From Sphingomonas pseudosanguinis (GTDB lineage: Bacteria > Pseudomonadota > Alphaproteobacteria > Sphingomonadales > Sphingomonadaceae), in contig NZ_JACIDH010000002.1 of the NCBI RefSeq assembly GCF_014196255.1, forward strand, positions 340,189-404,188: a stretch of DNA of 64,000 bases, given 5' to 3'. The notes beneath the pieces were generated by a model, which saw nothing but the letters and a program-made list of their open reading frames with translations, was not told the DNA's origin and did no database searches. The translations under genes were made by a program, and so were the position numbers. Shown one piece after another: positions 29,860-37,244 of the stretch (within the stretch, counting starts at the first letter, position 1; each line of letters begins with the position of its first letter).

Positions 29860-30405
29860 TTACTCGGCCGCGAGCTGGAGGACGTCGTCGCCCTTGTTCC
29901 AGTTGCAGGGGCAGAGCTCATCGGTCTGCAGCGCATCGAGCACGCGCAGGGTTTCCTGCGGGTTGCGACCGACGTTCAGACCGTTGATCGTGACGTGCTG
30001 GATGACATTGTCGGGATCGATGATGAAGGTCGCGCGGTAGGCGACATGCTCATTCTTGTCGACGATGCCCAGCGCGTCGGCCAGGACGCGGCCATTGTCT
30101 GCGATCCAGGGGAAATCGGCGGCGGCCAGATCCGGGTCCGACTTGCGCCACGCCAGGTGGACGTGGGCGGTGTCGGTCGATGCGCCGATCAGCACGGCGT
30201 CACGATCCTCGAAATCGCCCTTCAACTCGGAATAGCCGACGATCTCGGTCGGGCAGACGAAGGTGAAGTCCTTCGGCCAGTAGAACAGGACCTTCCACTT
30301 GCCCTCATAGGAGGTGTCGCTGATCGTCTCGCCGGCGGGCAGCGCGTTGGTGCCCTGCTGGACGGGAACGGTGAATGCGGGGAGCTTGTCTCCAACGGTC
30401 AACAT
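29860..30405 (-). CDS. ahpC: Peroxiredoxin AhpC
   Basis: Thiol peroxidase of 181 residues that reduces hydrogen peroxide and alkyl hydroperoxides. The peroxidatic Cys51 sits in FTFVCPTEI. The C-terminal ELCPCNW holds Cys165 and Cys167, the three-cysteine arrangement known from actinobacterial AhpC that is recycled by AhpD. The start chosen is MLTVGDKLP; a 14-residue upstream extension does not resemble the family. It is divergent from oxyR, the expected activator. Confidence 0.95.
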   Translation of the reverse strand: MLTVGDKLPAFTVPVQQGTNALPAGETISDTSYEGKWKVLFYWPKDFTFVCPTEIVGYSELKGDFEDRDAVLIGASTDTAHVHLAWRKSDPDLAAADFPWIADNGRVLADALGIVDKNEHVAYRATFIIDPDNVIQHVTINGLNVGRNPQETLRVLDALQTDELCPCNWNKGDDVLQLAAE

Positions 30406-30517
30406 GGCAATAGCCTCCATTTCTTCCCAAAATTCGGCTTCAGCCATCCTCTGTGCACGCGCCGGCGGTGGACCGCCTGTATTCGTCGCGCTGACGGATA
30501 TGGGGACTGGCGCCTTT

Positions 30518-30554
30518 GATCCAACAAGCTATTTGTCACATCGCAATCGACTGA
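30518..30554. promoter_or_regulatory. Possible OxyR binding site between ahpC and oxyR
   Basis: Two 15-base segments seven bases apart partly match the OxyR ATAG...CTAT pattern. The left one ends AAGCTAT with the conserved A, and the right one begins ATCG and has CT near its end. Placement in the divergent ahpC/oxyR promoter region is right, but matching is weak. Confidence 0.3.
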
Positions 30555-30562
30555 GACGATCA

Positions 30563-31465
30563 ATGGCCGCCACCTACCTACCGACACTGAAACAGCTTCA
30601 ATATCTCGTGGCCTTGCAGGAGCATGGCCATTTCGGGCGTGCGGCCGATGCCTGCTTCGTCACCCAGTCGACCCTGTCGGCGGGCCTGCGCGAGCTGGAA
30701 ACGCTGATCGGCGTGACCCTGGTCGAGCGGACGCGGCGGGTGGTGCGCTTCACGCCGCTGGGCGAGCGGATCGCCGACAAGGCGCGGCGGGTGCTGCGCG
30801 AGGCGGACGAACTGGGCGACATGGCGCGGGCTGCCGGCCGGCCGCTGTCGGGCGAGATGCGCATGTCGGTCATCCCGACCATCGCGCCCTTCATGCTGCC
30901 GCGCATCCTGCCGCGCCTGCGCCGCGACTATCCCGACCTCAAGCTGTTCCTGCGCGAGGAGCCGAGCGCGCCGGCCTGCGAGCGACTGCACAATGGGCGC
31001 ACCGACTGCGTGCTGCTCGCGCTGCCCTTCGCGTGCGGCGAAGTGACGGCCGAGCCGCTGTTCGACGACCGGTTGTTCGTCGCCTTCCCGACCGACGAGG
31101 ATCACACCCCGCCCCCCGCCTTCCCGGCCGCGGACATCGACGAGAACCGATTGCTGCTGCTGGAAGACGGGCATTGCCTGAAGGACCATGCGCTGGCGGC
31201 CTGCAACCGCCCCGAATTGCGCGCCGAGGCGACGATGCTGGGCACCTCGCTGCACACGATCGTGCAGATGGTCGACAATGGCCTGGGCATGACCATGTTG
31301 CCCGAAATGGCGCTGCGCTCGGGCATCCTGGACAATACCCATATCACCGCGCGTCCGCTGGATGCCGAGAACGCCATCCGCAAGATCGCGCTGGTCTGGC
31401 GCCGCGCCAGCCCCCGCGAAAAGGACTTCCGCCTGCTGGCACAGGTGCTGGCGGAGGCCGCCTGA
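30563..31465 (+). CDS. oxyR: Hydrogen peroxide-sensing regulator OxyR
   Basis: A 300-residue LysR-type regulator. The helix-turn-helix lies at about residues 20-45 (HFGRAADACFVTQSTLS). Both redox cysteines are present: Cys205 in EDGHCLKDHA and Cys214 in ALAAC, spaced nine residues apart as in E. coli Cys199/Cys208. The effector domain starts at about residue 97 (GEMRMSVIPTIAPFMLP). The divergent ahpC-ahpD operon is its natural target. Confidence 0.95.
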   Translation: MAATYLPTLKQLQYLVALQEHGHFGRAADACFVTQSTLSAGLRELETLIGVTLVERTRRVVRFTPLGERIADKARRVLREADELGDMARAAGRPLSGEMRMSVIPTIAPFMLPRILPRLRRDYPDLKLFLREEPSAPACERLHNGRTDCVLLALPFACGEVTAEPLFDDRLFVAFPTDEDHTPPPAFPAADIDENRLLLLEDGHCLKDHALAACNRPELRAEATMLGTSLHTIVQMVDNGLGMTMLPEMALRSGILDNTHITARPLDAENAIRKIALVWRRASPREKDFRLLAQVLAEAA

Positions 31466-31536
31466 CACGCAACCGCCGGGGCATTGCGGCGTCTTTGCAC
31501 CCGATATCGTCATTCATCTTCGAAGGAGACTGGCCC

Positions 31537-32160
31537 ATGACCCGGAACATTCGGCCGCTGATGACCCTGTTGCCGCTCACCGCGCTGGTGATGCTCGGCG
31601 CCTGCGGACGCGGGCGCGACGCGCGGGAGGTGCCCGCCACGCCGTCGTCCACCGCCGCCCCGGCGGCAACCAATGAGGGTGTGACGGCGGACCAGCCGAT
31701 GGCGCCGACGCGTACGATCCTGGATAACGCGGCCGCCACACCGTCCCTGTCGTCGCTGGTCGCCGCGATCCGTGCCGCCTCGCTCGCCACTACCCTGGCG
31801 GGGCCCGGGCCCTACACGCTGTTCGCGCCGTCGAACGCCGCCTTTTCGCGGCTTGCGCCCGGCGTGCAGGAGCAGCTGCTCCAGCCCGCCAATCATGGCT
31901 CGCTCGTCCGGTTGCTGCGCTTCCACATGCTGCCCGGCGTCGTCACCGTCTCCGACCTGCAACAGCGGATCGCGGCGGGCGGCGGCACTGCGACGATCAT
32001 GACCGTACAGGGCGAGCCGCTGACGCTCAGCATGACGCAATCGGTCATCACCCTGACCGATGCGAGCGGCAACAAAAGCTATATCGAGGCGGGCGATCTG
32101 CGCCAGGCGAACGGCATGATCCACATTGTGAACGGCGTGTTGGTGCCAAAACTGGATTAA
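31537..32160 (+). CDS. Fasciclin-domain lipoprotein
   Basis: A 207-residue exported protein with a single fasciclin (FAS1) domain. The signal peptide ends in a lipobox-like LGAC (Cys near 23), so it is probably lipid-anchored. The FAS1 domain (about 58-206) has GPYTLFAPSNAAFSRL and the C-terminal motif ANGMIHIVNGVLVP. FAS1 domains mediate adhesion or matrix contacts; this one's partner is unknown. An AAGGAGA ribosome site precedes the ATG. A paralogue follows 110 bases downstream. Confidence 0.92.
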   Translation: MTRNIRPLMTLLPLTALVMLGACGRGRDAREVPATPSSTAAPAATNEGVTADQPMAPTRTILDNAAATPSLSSLVAAIRAASLATTLAGPGPYTLFAPSNAAFSRLAPGVQEQLLQPANHGSLVRLLRFHMLPGVVTVSDLQQRIAAGGGTATIMTVQGEPLTLSMTQSVITLTDASGNKSYIEAGDLRQANGMIHIVNGVLVPKLD

Positions 32161-32270
32161 GAACGTTACTCCCCACGGAATGCTCGTTTCGCACCCGGAT
32201 CGGGCATTCGTCTCTTCATGCGTGGTGTGCAGCGTTCGCGCTCCACCGCCAATCGTGGGAGTAAGCTTTT

Positions 32271-32873
32271 ATGATCAAGACTGTCGCCATTCTCGCCTCG
32301 GCCACGATGCTGGCCGGCGTCGCTCAGGCCCAGACGGCCCCCGCCCCCGGCGCGGCCCCGGCGCAGACCATGCCCGCCCCGGCCACCGCTGCACCGGCGC
32401 AGGCCGCCCCGGTCGCCACGGGTACGATCGTCCAGGTGCTGGCCGCGACGCCCGACCGTAGCACGCTCGCCAAGCTGGTCACCACCGCCGGCCTGACGGC
32501 GGACCTGTCCGGCCCGGGTCCGTTCACCGTCTTCGCCCCCAGCGACGAGGCGTTCAGCCGCATGCCGGCCGGCGCGCTCGACAATCTGAGCAAGCCGGAG
32601 AACAAGGCCGCGCTGGCGACCATCCTGAAGTACCATGTCGTGTCGGGCAAGGTGACCGCCGACCAGCTGAAGCAGCAGATCACCGCCGGTAACGGCACCG
32701 CCACGCTGACGACGCTGGCCGGCCAGCCGCTGACGGCGCAGCTCGGCCCGAACGGCAATGTCATGCTGACCGACGTGAACGGTCAGAAGGCCTATGTCGA
32801 CAAGGCCGATGTGCCCGCGACCAACGGCGTGATCCACCTGACCAACGGCATCAGCGTGCCGAAGATCGGCTGA
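32271..32873 (+). CDS. Secreted fasciclin-domain protein
   Basis: A 200-residue paralogue of the preceding protein. The Sec signal (MIKTVAILASATMLAGVAQAQ) is cleaved near residue 20 and has no lipobox, so the protein should be free in the periplasm or secreted. An Ala/Pro-rich spacer (about 22-48) leads to a FAS1 domain with GPFTVFAPSDEAFSRMP, LKYHVVSGKVTA and TNGVIHLTNGISVP. A strong terminator follows. Confidence 0.93.
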   Translation: MIKTVAILASATMLAGVAQAQTAPAPGAAPAQTMPAPATAAPAQAAPVATGTIVQVLAATPDRSTLAKLVTTAGLTADLSGPGPFTVFAPSDEAFSRMPAGALDNLSKPENKAALATILKYHVVSGKVTADQLKQQITAGNGTATLTTLAGQPLTAQLGPNGNVMLTDVNGQKAYVDKADVPATNGVIHLTNGISVPKIG

Positions 32874-32897
32874 TCACGGTCCGTCGTCAGATCGGGG

Positions 32898-32924
32898 AGG
32901 CGGGGTTTCGGCCCCGCCTTTTTT
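32898..32924 (+). terminator. Intrinsic terminator after the second fasciclin gene
   Basis: AGGCGGGG and CCCCGCCT form a perfect 8-base stem around TTTCGG, followed by six T residues that abut the stop codon of the convergent moaE gene. Confidence 0.88.
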
Positions 32925-33364
32925 CATGCCTGCCAGCGCTCGGCGGCGGCCGCATCGCTCTCACGCGCTTCGACCCAGCTTGCCTGTCCGTCCCGCGTTT
33001 CACGCTTCCAGAACGGGGCATCGGTCTTCAGCCGATCGATCAGATAAGCGCACGCATCCAGCGCATCGCGACGATGCGGCGCGGCGGCCGCGACGAAGAC
33101 GATCCGCTCGCCGGGGCGCATAGGGCCGACCCGGTGGACGATCGTCGCCGCCTGCAGCGACCAGCGGGCCAGGGCGTGGTCAGCGATCCGCTCCAGCGCG
33201 GCCTCGGTCGCGCCGGGATAATGTTCGAGTTCGAGGCAGTCGACACCATCGTCCGCGCGGACCAGCCCGCAAAAACTGGCGACCGCGCCGGCCTTTGGCC
33301 GCTCGGCCAGCGTCATCTCGGTCGCGATGTCAATCGGATCGGGTGAGACGTGAACGCGGATCAT
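32924..33364 (-). CDS. moaE: Molybdopterin synthase catalytic subunit
   Basis: Large subunit of molybdopterin synthase, 146 residues; it adds dithiolene sulfur to cyclic pyranopterin monophosphate with MoaD as sulfur donor. Family features are GAVASFCGLVR, LELEHYPG, HRVGPMRPGE, AAPHRRDALDACAYLIDRLK and the C-terminal FWKRE with catalytic lysine. It overlaps moaD by four bases. Confidence 0.95.
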   Translation of the reverse strand: MIRVHVSPDPIDIATEMTLAERPKAGAVASFCGLVRADDGVDCLELEHYPGATEAALERIADHALARWSLQAATIVHRVGPMRPGERIVFVAAAAPHRRDALDACAYLIDRLKTDAPFWKRETRDGQASWVEARESDAAAAERWQA

Positions 33365-33618
33365 CCGCCCGTCACCGGCGGAAATATCGCCACTTCGCGC
33401 GCACCGGCCAGCGACGCGTCGAGGCCGACGAAGTTCTGGTCGATCGCGGCGCGCAACCGTTCGGGCGCGGCCATCGCCTCGGCATAGCCGCCGCCGCGCG
33501 CCGCCAGCCAGCCGACCAGATCGGCGACCGTCGCCACCTCGGCGGGCACGGTGACGACCTCCTCGGCCTGCCCGATCCGCTCTCGGACCCAGGCGAAATA
33601 CAGGACGGTCAGACGCAT
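33361..33618 (-). CDS. moaD: Molybdopterin synthase sulfur-carrier subunit
   Basis: Ubiquitin-fold sulfur carrier of 85 residues ending in the essential Gly-Gly (IFPPVTGG), which is thiocarboxylated to deliver sulfur to the MoaE active site. The start codon directly abuts the pgsA stop codon with no gap, and its stop overlaps moaE. Confidence 0.94.
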   Translation of the reverse strand: MRLTVLYFAWVRERIGQAEEVVTVPAEVATVADLVGWLAARGGGYAEAMAAPERLRAAIDQNFVGLDASLAGAREVAIFPPVTGG

Positions 33619-34173
33619 TCAGCTATCCATATGCTTGAGGCCGACGCGCAGATAATCCCAGCCCGTCACCAGCGTCAGCACCGCCGCCGCCCACAGCGCA
33701 GCGAGCGCCGCCGTCTGCACCCAGGGCCAACCAGGCAGCGCCCCGCCCAGGATCAGTCCGCCCAGCGCCACCAGCTGTAGCGTCGTCTTCCACTTCGCCA
33801 ACCGCGAGACGGGGACCGACACCTGCAACTGCGCCAGAAACTCGCGAAGGCCCGATACCGCGATCTCCCGCAGCAGGATGATCAGGCCGGCGATCACGCT
33901 CGCGCCGCTGATCACCTGCACGGCGACCAGCACCAGGATGACGGCGGCCACCATAATCTTGTCGGCGATGGGATCGAGAAAAATGCCCAGCTTCGACACC
34001 GCGCCATTGGCGCGCGCCAGATAGCCGTCGAAATAATCGGTGATGCCCATCAGGCAGTAGAGGACGAAAGCGATGCCATAGCCGAGCGCCCATTCGGGCC
34101 GCCATAACAGCCCCGCCAGAAGCGGCACGGCCAGGATACGCGAGAGCGTCAACAGATTGGGCAGCGTCAGCAT
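33619..34173 (-). CDS. pgsA: CDP-diacylglycerol--glycerol-3-phosphate 3-phosphatidyltransferase
   Basis: Makes phosphatidylglycerophosphate for phosphatidylglycerol and cardiolipin. The 184-residue membrane protein starts MLTLPNLLTLSRI and contains the complete CDP-alcohol phosphotransferase motif, DYFDGYLAR with GxxxDxxxD (GIFLDPIAD), near residues 46-72. Four to five hydrophobic segments are visible. It heads the pgsA-moaD-moaE run and is divergent from an LplT-like transporter, another phospholipid gene. Confidence 0.94.
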   Translation of the reverse strand: MLTLPNLLTLSRILAVPLLAGLLWRPEWALGYGIAFVLYCLMGITDYFDGYLARANGAVSKLGIFLDPIADKIMVAAVILVLVAVQVISGASVIAGLIILLREIAVSGLREFLAQLQVSVPVSRLAKWKTTLQLVALGGLILGGALPGWPWVQTAALAALWAAAVLTLVTGWDYLRVGLKHMDS

Positions 34174-34205
34174 AACGCCTTCTAACGACAAGGCCGGCCA
34201 TGACA

Positions 34206-34222
34206 AACCGCTTTAAGCGGTT
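34206..34222. promoter_or_regulatory. Perfect 17-base palindrome in the pgsA / LplT-like divergent region
   Basis: AACCGCTT-T-AAGCGGTT is a perfect inverted repeat with a one-base centre. It lies 32 bases before pgsA and 65 before the transporter, suiting an operator for a dimeric regulator. The regulator is not known. Confidence 0.4.
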
Positions 34223-34287
34223 GGCGATGCGGCATCGCATGGTTATGTTGTCGCCATCCTGTTGCCACGATCGGGCCATTTTTCGTT

Positions 34288-35598
34288 ATGCTCAATGCCC
34301 TCGGGCTTCTCAAGCGGCGCCGGTTCCTGCCGCTGTTCACCACCCAGTTCCTCGGCGCTTTCAACGACAATCTGTTCAAGACGTCGATGGTGCTGTTCGC
34401 CACCTACACGATCTTCACCGATCCGGTCTCCGAGTCCTATTTCAACGCCGCCGCGACCGGCGCGGCCATCCTGCCCTTCGTCTTCCTTTCGGCGCTGTCG
34501 GGTCAGCTGGCGGACAGCCATGACAAGGCGCGCATCATTCGCATCGTCAAGACGGTCGAGATCGCGATCATGCTGGTCGGCGCGTTCGGGCTGATGATCG
34601 CCAAGGCAGGCTATACCACCGCCGGCTTGGCGCTGATGCTGGGTACGGTGCTGGCGCTGGGTGTCCATTCGACCTTTTTCGGCCCGATCAAATACGCCAT
34701 CCTGCCCCAGCATCTGGAGCCCGGCGACGTGCTGGGCGGCACCGGGCTGGTCGAGGCGGGGACCTATCTGGCGATCCTGCTCGGCACGGTCGCGGCGGGA
34801 TGGATTCCGGTCGAGGCGGCGGCGATCGGCGTGCTCGTCGTGGCAGGGCTGGGATGGTTCACCGGCCGCATGGTGCCCCCCGCCCCGCGCGAAGGCCCGC
34901 CGCTCAAGCTGAACTACAATCCTTTCACCGCCTCGTGGCGGCTGATCGCGGCGACGCTCCATATCCGTCGCCTGTTCCTGGCGATCATCGCGATCAGCTT
35001 CTTCTGGACGATCGGCTCGGTGCTGATCATCGTCTTCCCGCCATTGGTGAAGAACGTGCTGACCGCCGACAAAGAGGTCGCGAGCCTGGCCATCGCCATC
35101 TTCTCGGTCGGGGTCGCGATCGGATCGGTGGTGATCAACACGATGCTGAAGGGCGAGATTTCGGCGCGCTACTCGCCCGTCTCGGTCATCGCGATGGGCG
35201 CGTTCGTGGTGCTGTTCTCGTTCCTCTGTCGGAACTGGACGCCCGCGCCGGCCGGCACGCTGTATAGCTGGCAGAGCTTCCTTGCCGAGCCGCGCGCCAT
35301 CGGCATCCTGGTGACCTTGCTGGCCATCGCGACGACGGGGGGCATGTTCGTCGTGCCGCTCTATGCGTTCCTGACGACGACCGTGGAAAAGGACCAGACC
35401 GCGCGGACCGTGGCGGCGAACAACATCGTCAACTGCTTCGCGATGACGATCGGATCGGTTTGTGTCTTCGGGATCAGCGCGATGGGCGTGACGCCGCAGG
35501 ACATGCTGTTCCTGGTGGCGGGCATGTGCCTCGTCTCCGCCTGGCTGGCGCTGCGGCTGCACCGCGCCTGCGACGATGGCTGCCCCAACGCCGCCTGA
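34288..35598 (+). CDS. MFS transporter, LplT-like (lysophospholipid) type
   Basis: A 436-residue major facilitator protein with about 12 membrane helices. The N-terminal TTQFLGAFNDNLFKTSMVL and HSTFFGPIKYAILPQHL segments match LplT and the transporter half of Aas fusion proteins, which flip lysophospholipids across the inner membrane. No acyltransferase domain is fused or adjacent, unlike E. coli lplT-aas. The divergent neighbour pgsA is also a phospholipid gene, which supports the assignment. Confidence 0.85.
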   Translation: MLNALGLLKRRRFLPLFTTQFLGAFNDNLFKTSMVLFATYTIFTDPVSESYFNAAATGAAILPFVFLSALSGQLADSHDKARIIRIVKTVEIAIMLVGAFGLMIAKAGYTTAGLALMLGTVLALGVHSTFFGPIKYAILPQHLEPGDVLGGTGLVEAGTYLAILLGTVAAGWIPVEAAAIGVLVVAGLGWFTGRMVPPAPREGPPLKLNYNPFTASWRLIAATLHIRRLFLAIIAISFFWTIGSVLIIVFPPLVKNVLTADKEVASLAIAIFSVGVAIGSVVINTMLKGEISARYSPVSVIAMGAFVVLFSFLCRNWTPAPAGTLYSWQSFLAEPRAIGILVTLLAIATTGGMFVVPLYAFLTTTVEKDQTARTVAANNIVNCFAMTIGSVCVFGISAMGVTPQDMLFLVAGMCLVSAWLALRLHRACDDGCPNAA

Positions 35599-35619
35599 TC
35601 CGGGACCTGGCCCGGATCA
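35596..35619. terminator. Hairpin containing two convergent stop codons
   Basis: TGATCCGGG and CCCGGATCA form a perfect 9-base stem around ACCTGG. The TGA of the transporter opens the left arm, and the antisense TGA of the 55-residue protein closes the right arm. No T-tract follows, so termination strength is uncertain. Confidence 0.6.
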
Positions 35620-35784
35620 GAGCAGGAAAGTGTAGATACTGATGAAGAAGGCGGTGAAGCTCAGGACGAACAGGCGCAGGTCCTGATCGTCGTCGCGCCG
35701 GCTGCGGGCGAGCTGGGGCGGCGGCAGGCTCCGTCGAAAGGGATGACGGGCGGCTTCGTTGGTCAGGACAAGTCGGCGTCTCAT
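35617..35784 (-). CDS. 55-residue single-span membrane protein
   Basis: A small reading frame starting MRRRLVLTNEAARHPF and ending in ISIYTFLL. It has a basic N-terminal half, an acidic patch (RDDDQDLR) and a C-terminal hydrophobic span of about 17 residues (LFVLSFTAFFISIYTFLL). The charge distribution would place the N-terminus in the cytoplasm. It fills the space between the LplT-like gene and dctD, ends precisely in a palindrome shared with the convergent gene, and keeps third-position GC bias. Function unknown. Confidence 0.6.
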   Translation of the reverse strand: MRRRLVLTNEAARHPFRRSLPPPQLARSRRDDDQDLRLFVLSFTAFFISIYTFLL

Positions 35785-35900
35785 GGCGAATTTCTTAACG
35801 CGCCGTTAACTTTTTCGTCTCCCCGGCTCTTGTCGGCCCGTGTCCCTCCTGCCCCGATAAGGGACAGCCCCCTTTGCAAGGCCGTCGGCGCGCGCCGGGA

Positions 35901-37244
35901 TCAGCTTCTATTGGGCCGATAGGCGTTCAGATCGATGCCATGCCGGGCGACCTTGTCGTAAAAGGTCTTGCGCGGGATGGCGAGGATGGCCAGCGCCGCG
36001 CGGACGTCCCCCGCCACCTCCTCCAGCACCGCGCGGATCGTCGCCCCCTCGAACCGTTCGACCCGTTCGGGCAGCGACAGCGAATTGCCATCCTCCTGCC
36101 CCTCGCTCACGGTGCCCCCCGCCAGCCCCAGCGCGACGCGATTGGCATAGTTGCGCACTTCGCGGACATTGCCCGGCCAGTCGTGCGACAACAATCGCGC
36201 CTGCACCTGGCCGTCGATCATCGGCACTGGTCGCCCGAACCGCTCGGCCGCCTCACGCAGGAAGTGTGCGAAGAGCAATGGCACATCGGCCCGCCGTTCG
36301 CGCAGCGGCGGCACGCGCAGGCGTACGGCGTCCAGGCGATAGAGCAGGTCGGCACGAAACCGTCCATCCTCGACCGCGCGGACCAGATCGGACTTGGCCG
36401 CCGCCACGATCCGCAGGTCGAGCAGCTGCGGGTCCTCCGACCCGATCGCGCGCACCTCGCGCTCCTCGACCACACGCAGCATCCGGCCCTGCAGGGCGGG
36501 CGCCATGCTGTCGACCTCGTCGAGGAACAGCGTGCCCCGGTTGGCGGCGGCGATCCGGCCCGTCGTGCGGCCATGGGCATGGCCGAACAGCTCGTCCTCG
36601 GCGATCGCCTCGGGCAGGGCGGCGCAGTCGACCGCGACGAACGGCCGTGTCCGCCGCGCGCTCCAGCGGTGGAGCAGCAGCGCGACCAGTTCCTTGCCGG
36701 TCCCCGTCTCCCCCTCGACCAGCACGTCGACATCCGCCTGCGCCACCTGCCGCACCGTCTCGCGCAGCCGCATCATCACCGGGGTCTCGCCGATCAGCGG
36801 ATAGGCCCCTTGCGCTTCCTCCGCCGCGTGGCGCAGCCGGCGATTGTCGAGGACCAGCCGCCGCATCTCCAGCGCGCGGCCAGCACTGGCGATCAGATGA
36901 TCGGCGGCGAAGGGCTTGGCGACGAAATCGAACACGCCCTGTTTCAGCGCCGCGACCGCCATCGGCACATCGCCATGCCCGGTCATCAGGATGACCGGAA
37001 TTTCGCTATCGATCGCCGCTACCCGACGGGCGAGTTCGATCCCGTCGATGCCGGGCATGCGAATGTCCGACACCACCATGCCCGGAAAATCGGGCGTGAT
37101 CGCGTTCAGCGCGGTCAGCGGGTCGCCATGTGCCTCGACATCGATGCCGGCCAGCTCGAAGGACTGGGCCAGCGCCTGACGCAGCACCGTGTCGTCGTCG
37201 ACCAGCAATACGCGCAGGTCGTTGGGTGCCTCGCTCTGGCTCAT
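35901..37244 (-). CDS. dctD: NtrC-family response regulator DctD without a GAFTGA loop
   Basis: A 447-residue regulator with receiver (Asp60 in VVSDIRMPG, Lys110 in AKPF), AAA+ domain (Walker A GETGTGKE at 178-185, Walker B GTLFLDEVDS at 237-246, sensor/arginine-finger region GRFRADLLYRL near 294) and a Fis-type helix-turn-helix (AILAIPRKTFYDKVARHG). It pairs with DctB and lies next to dctA, so it should control C4-dicarboxylate uptake. The sigma-54 contact loop is missing: the family reads FGHE-x-GAFTGA followed by about five residues, whereas this protein goes FGHAHGRTTGRI (219-231). Roughly seven to eight residues are deleted, while the ATPase motifs remain. Confidence 0.92.
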   Translation of the reverse strand: MSQSEAPNDLRVLLVDDDTVLRQALAQSFELAGIDVEAHGDPLTALNAITPDFPGMVVSDIRMPGIDGIELARRVAAIDSEIPVILMTGHGDVPMAVAALKQGVFDFVAKPFAADHLIASAGRALEMRRLVLDNRRLRHAAEEAQGAYPLIGETPVMMRLRETVRQVAQADVDVLVEGETGTGKELVALLLHRWSARRTRPFVAVDCAALPEAIAEDELFGHAHGRTTGRIAAANRGTLFLDEVDSMAPALQGRMLRVVEEREVRAIGSEDPQLLDLRIVAAAKSDLVRAVEDGRFRADLLYRLDAVRLRVPPLRERRADVPLLFAHFLREAAERFGRPVPMIDGQVQARLLSHDWPGNVREVRNYANRVALGLAGGTVSEGQEDGNSLSLPERVERFEGATIRAVLEEVAGDVRAALAILAIPRKTFYDKVARHGIDLNAYRPNRS

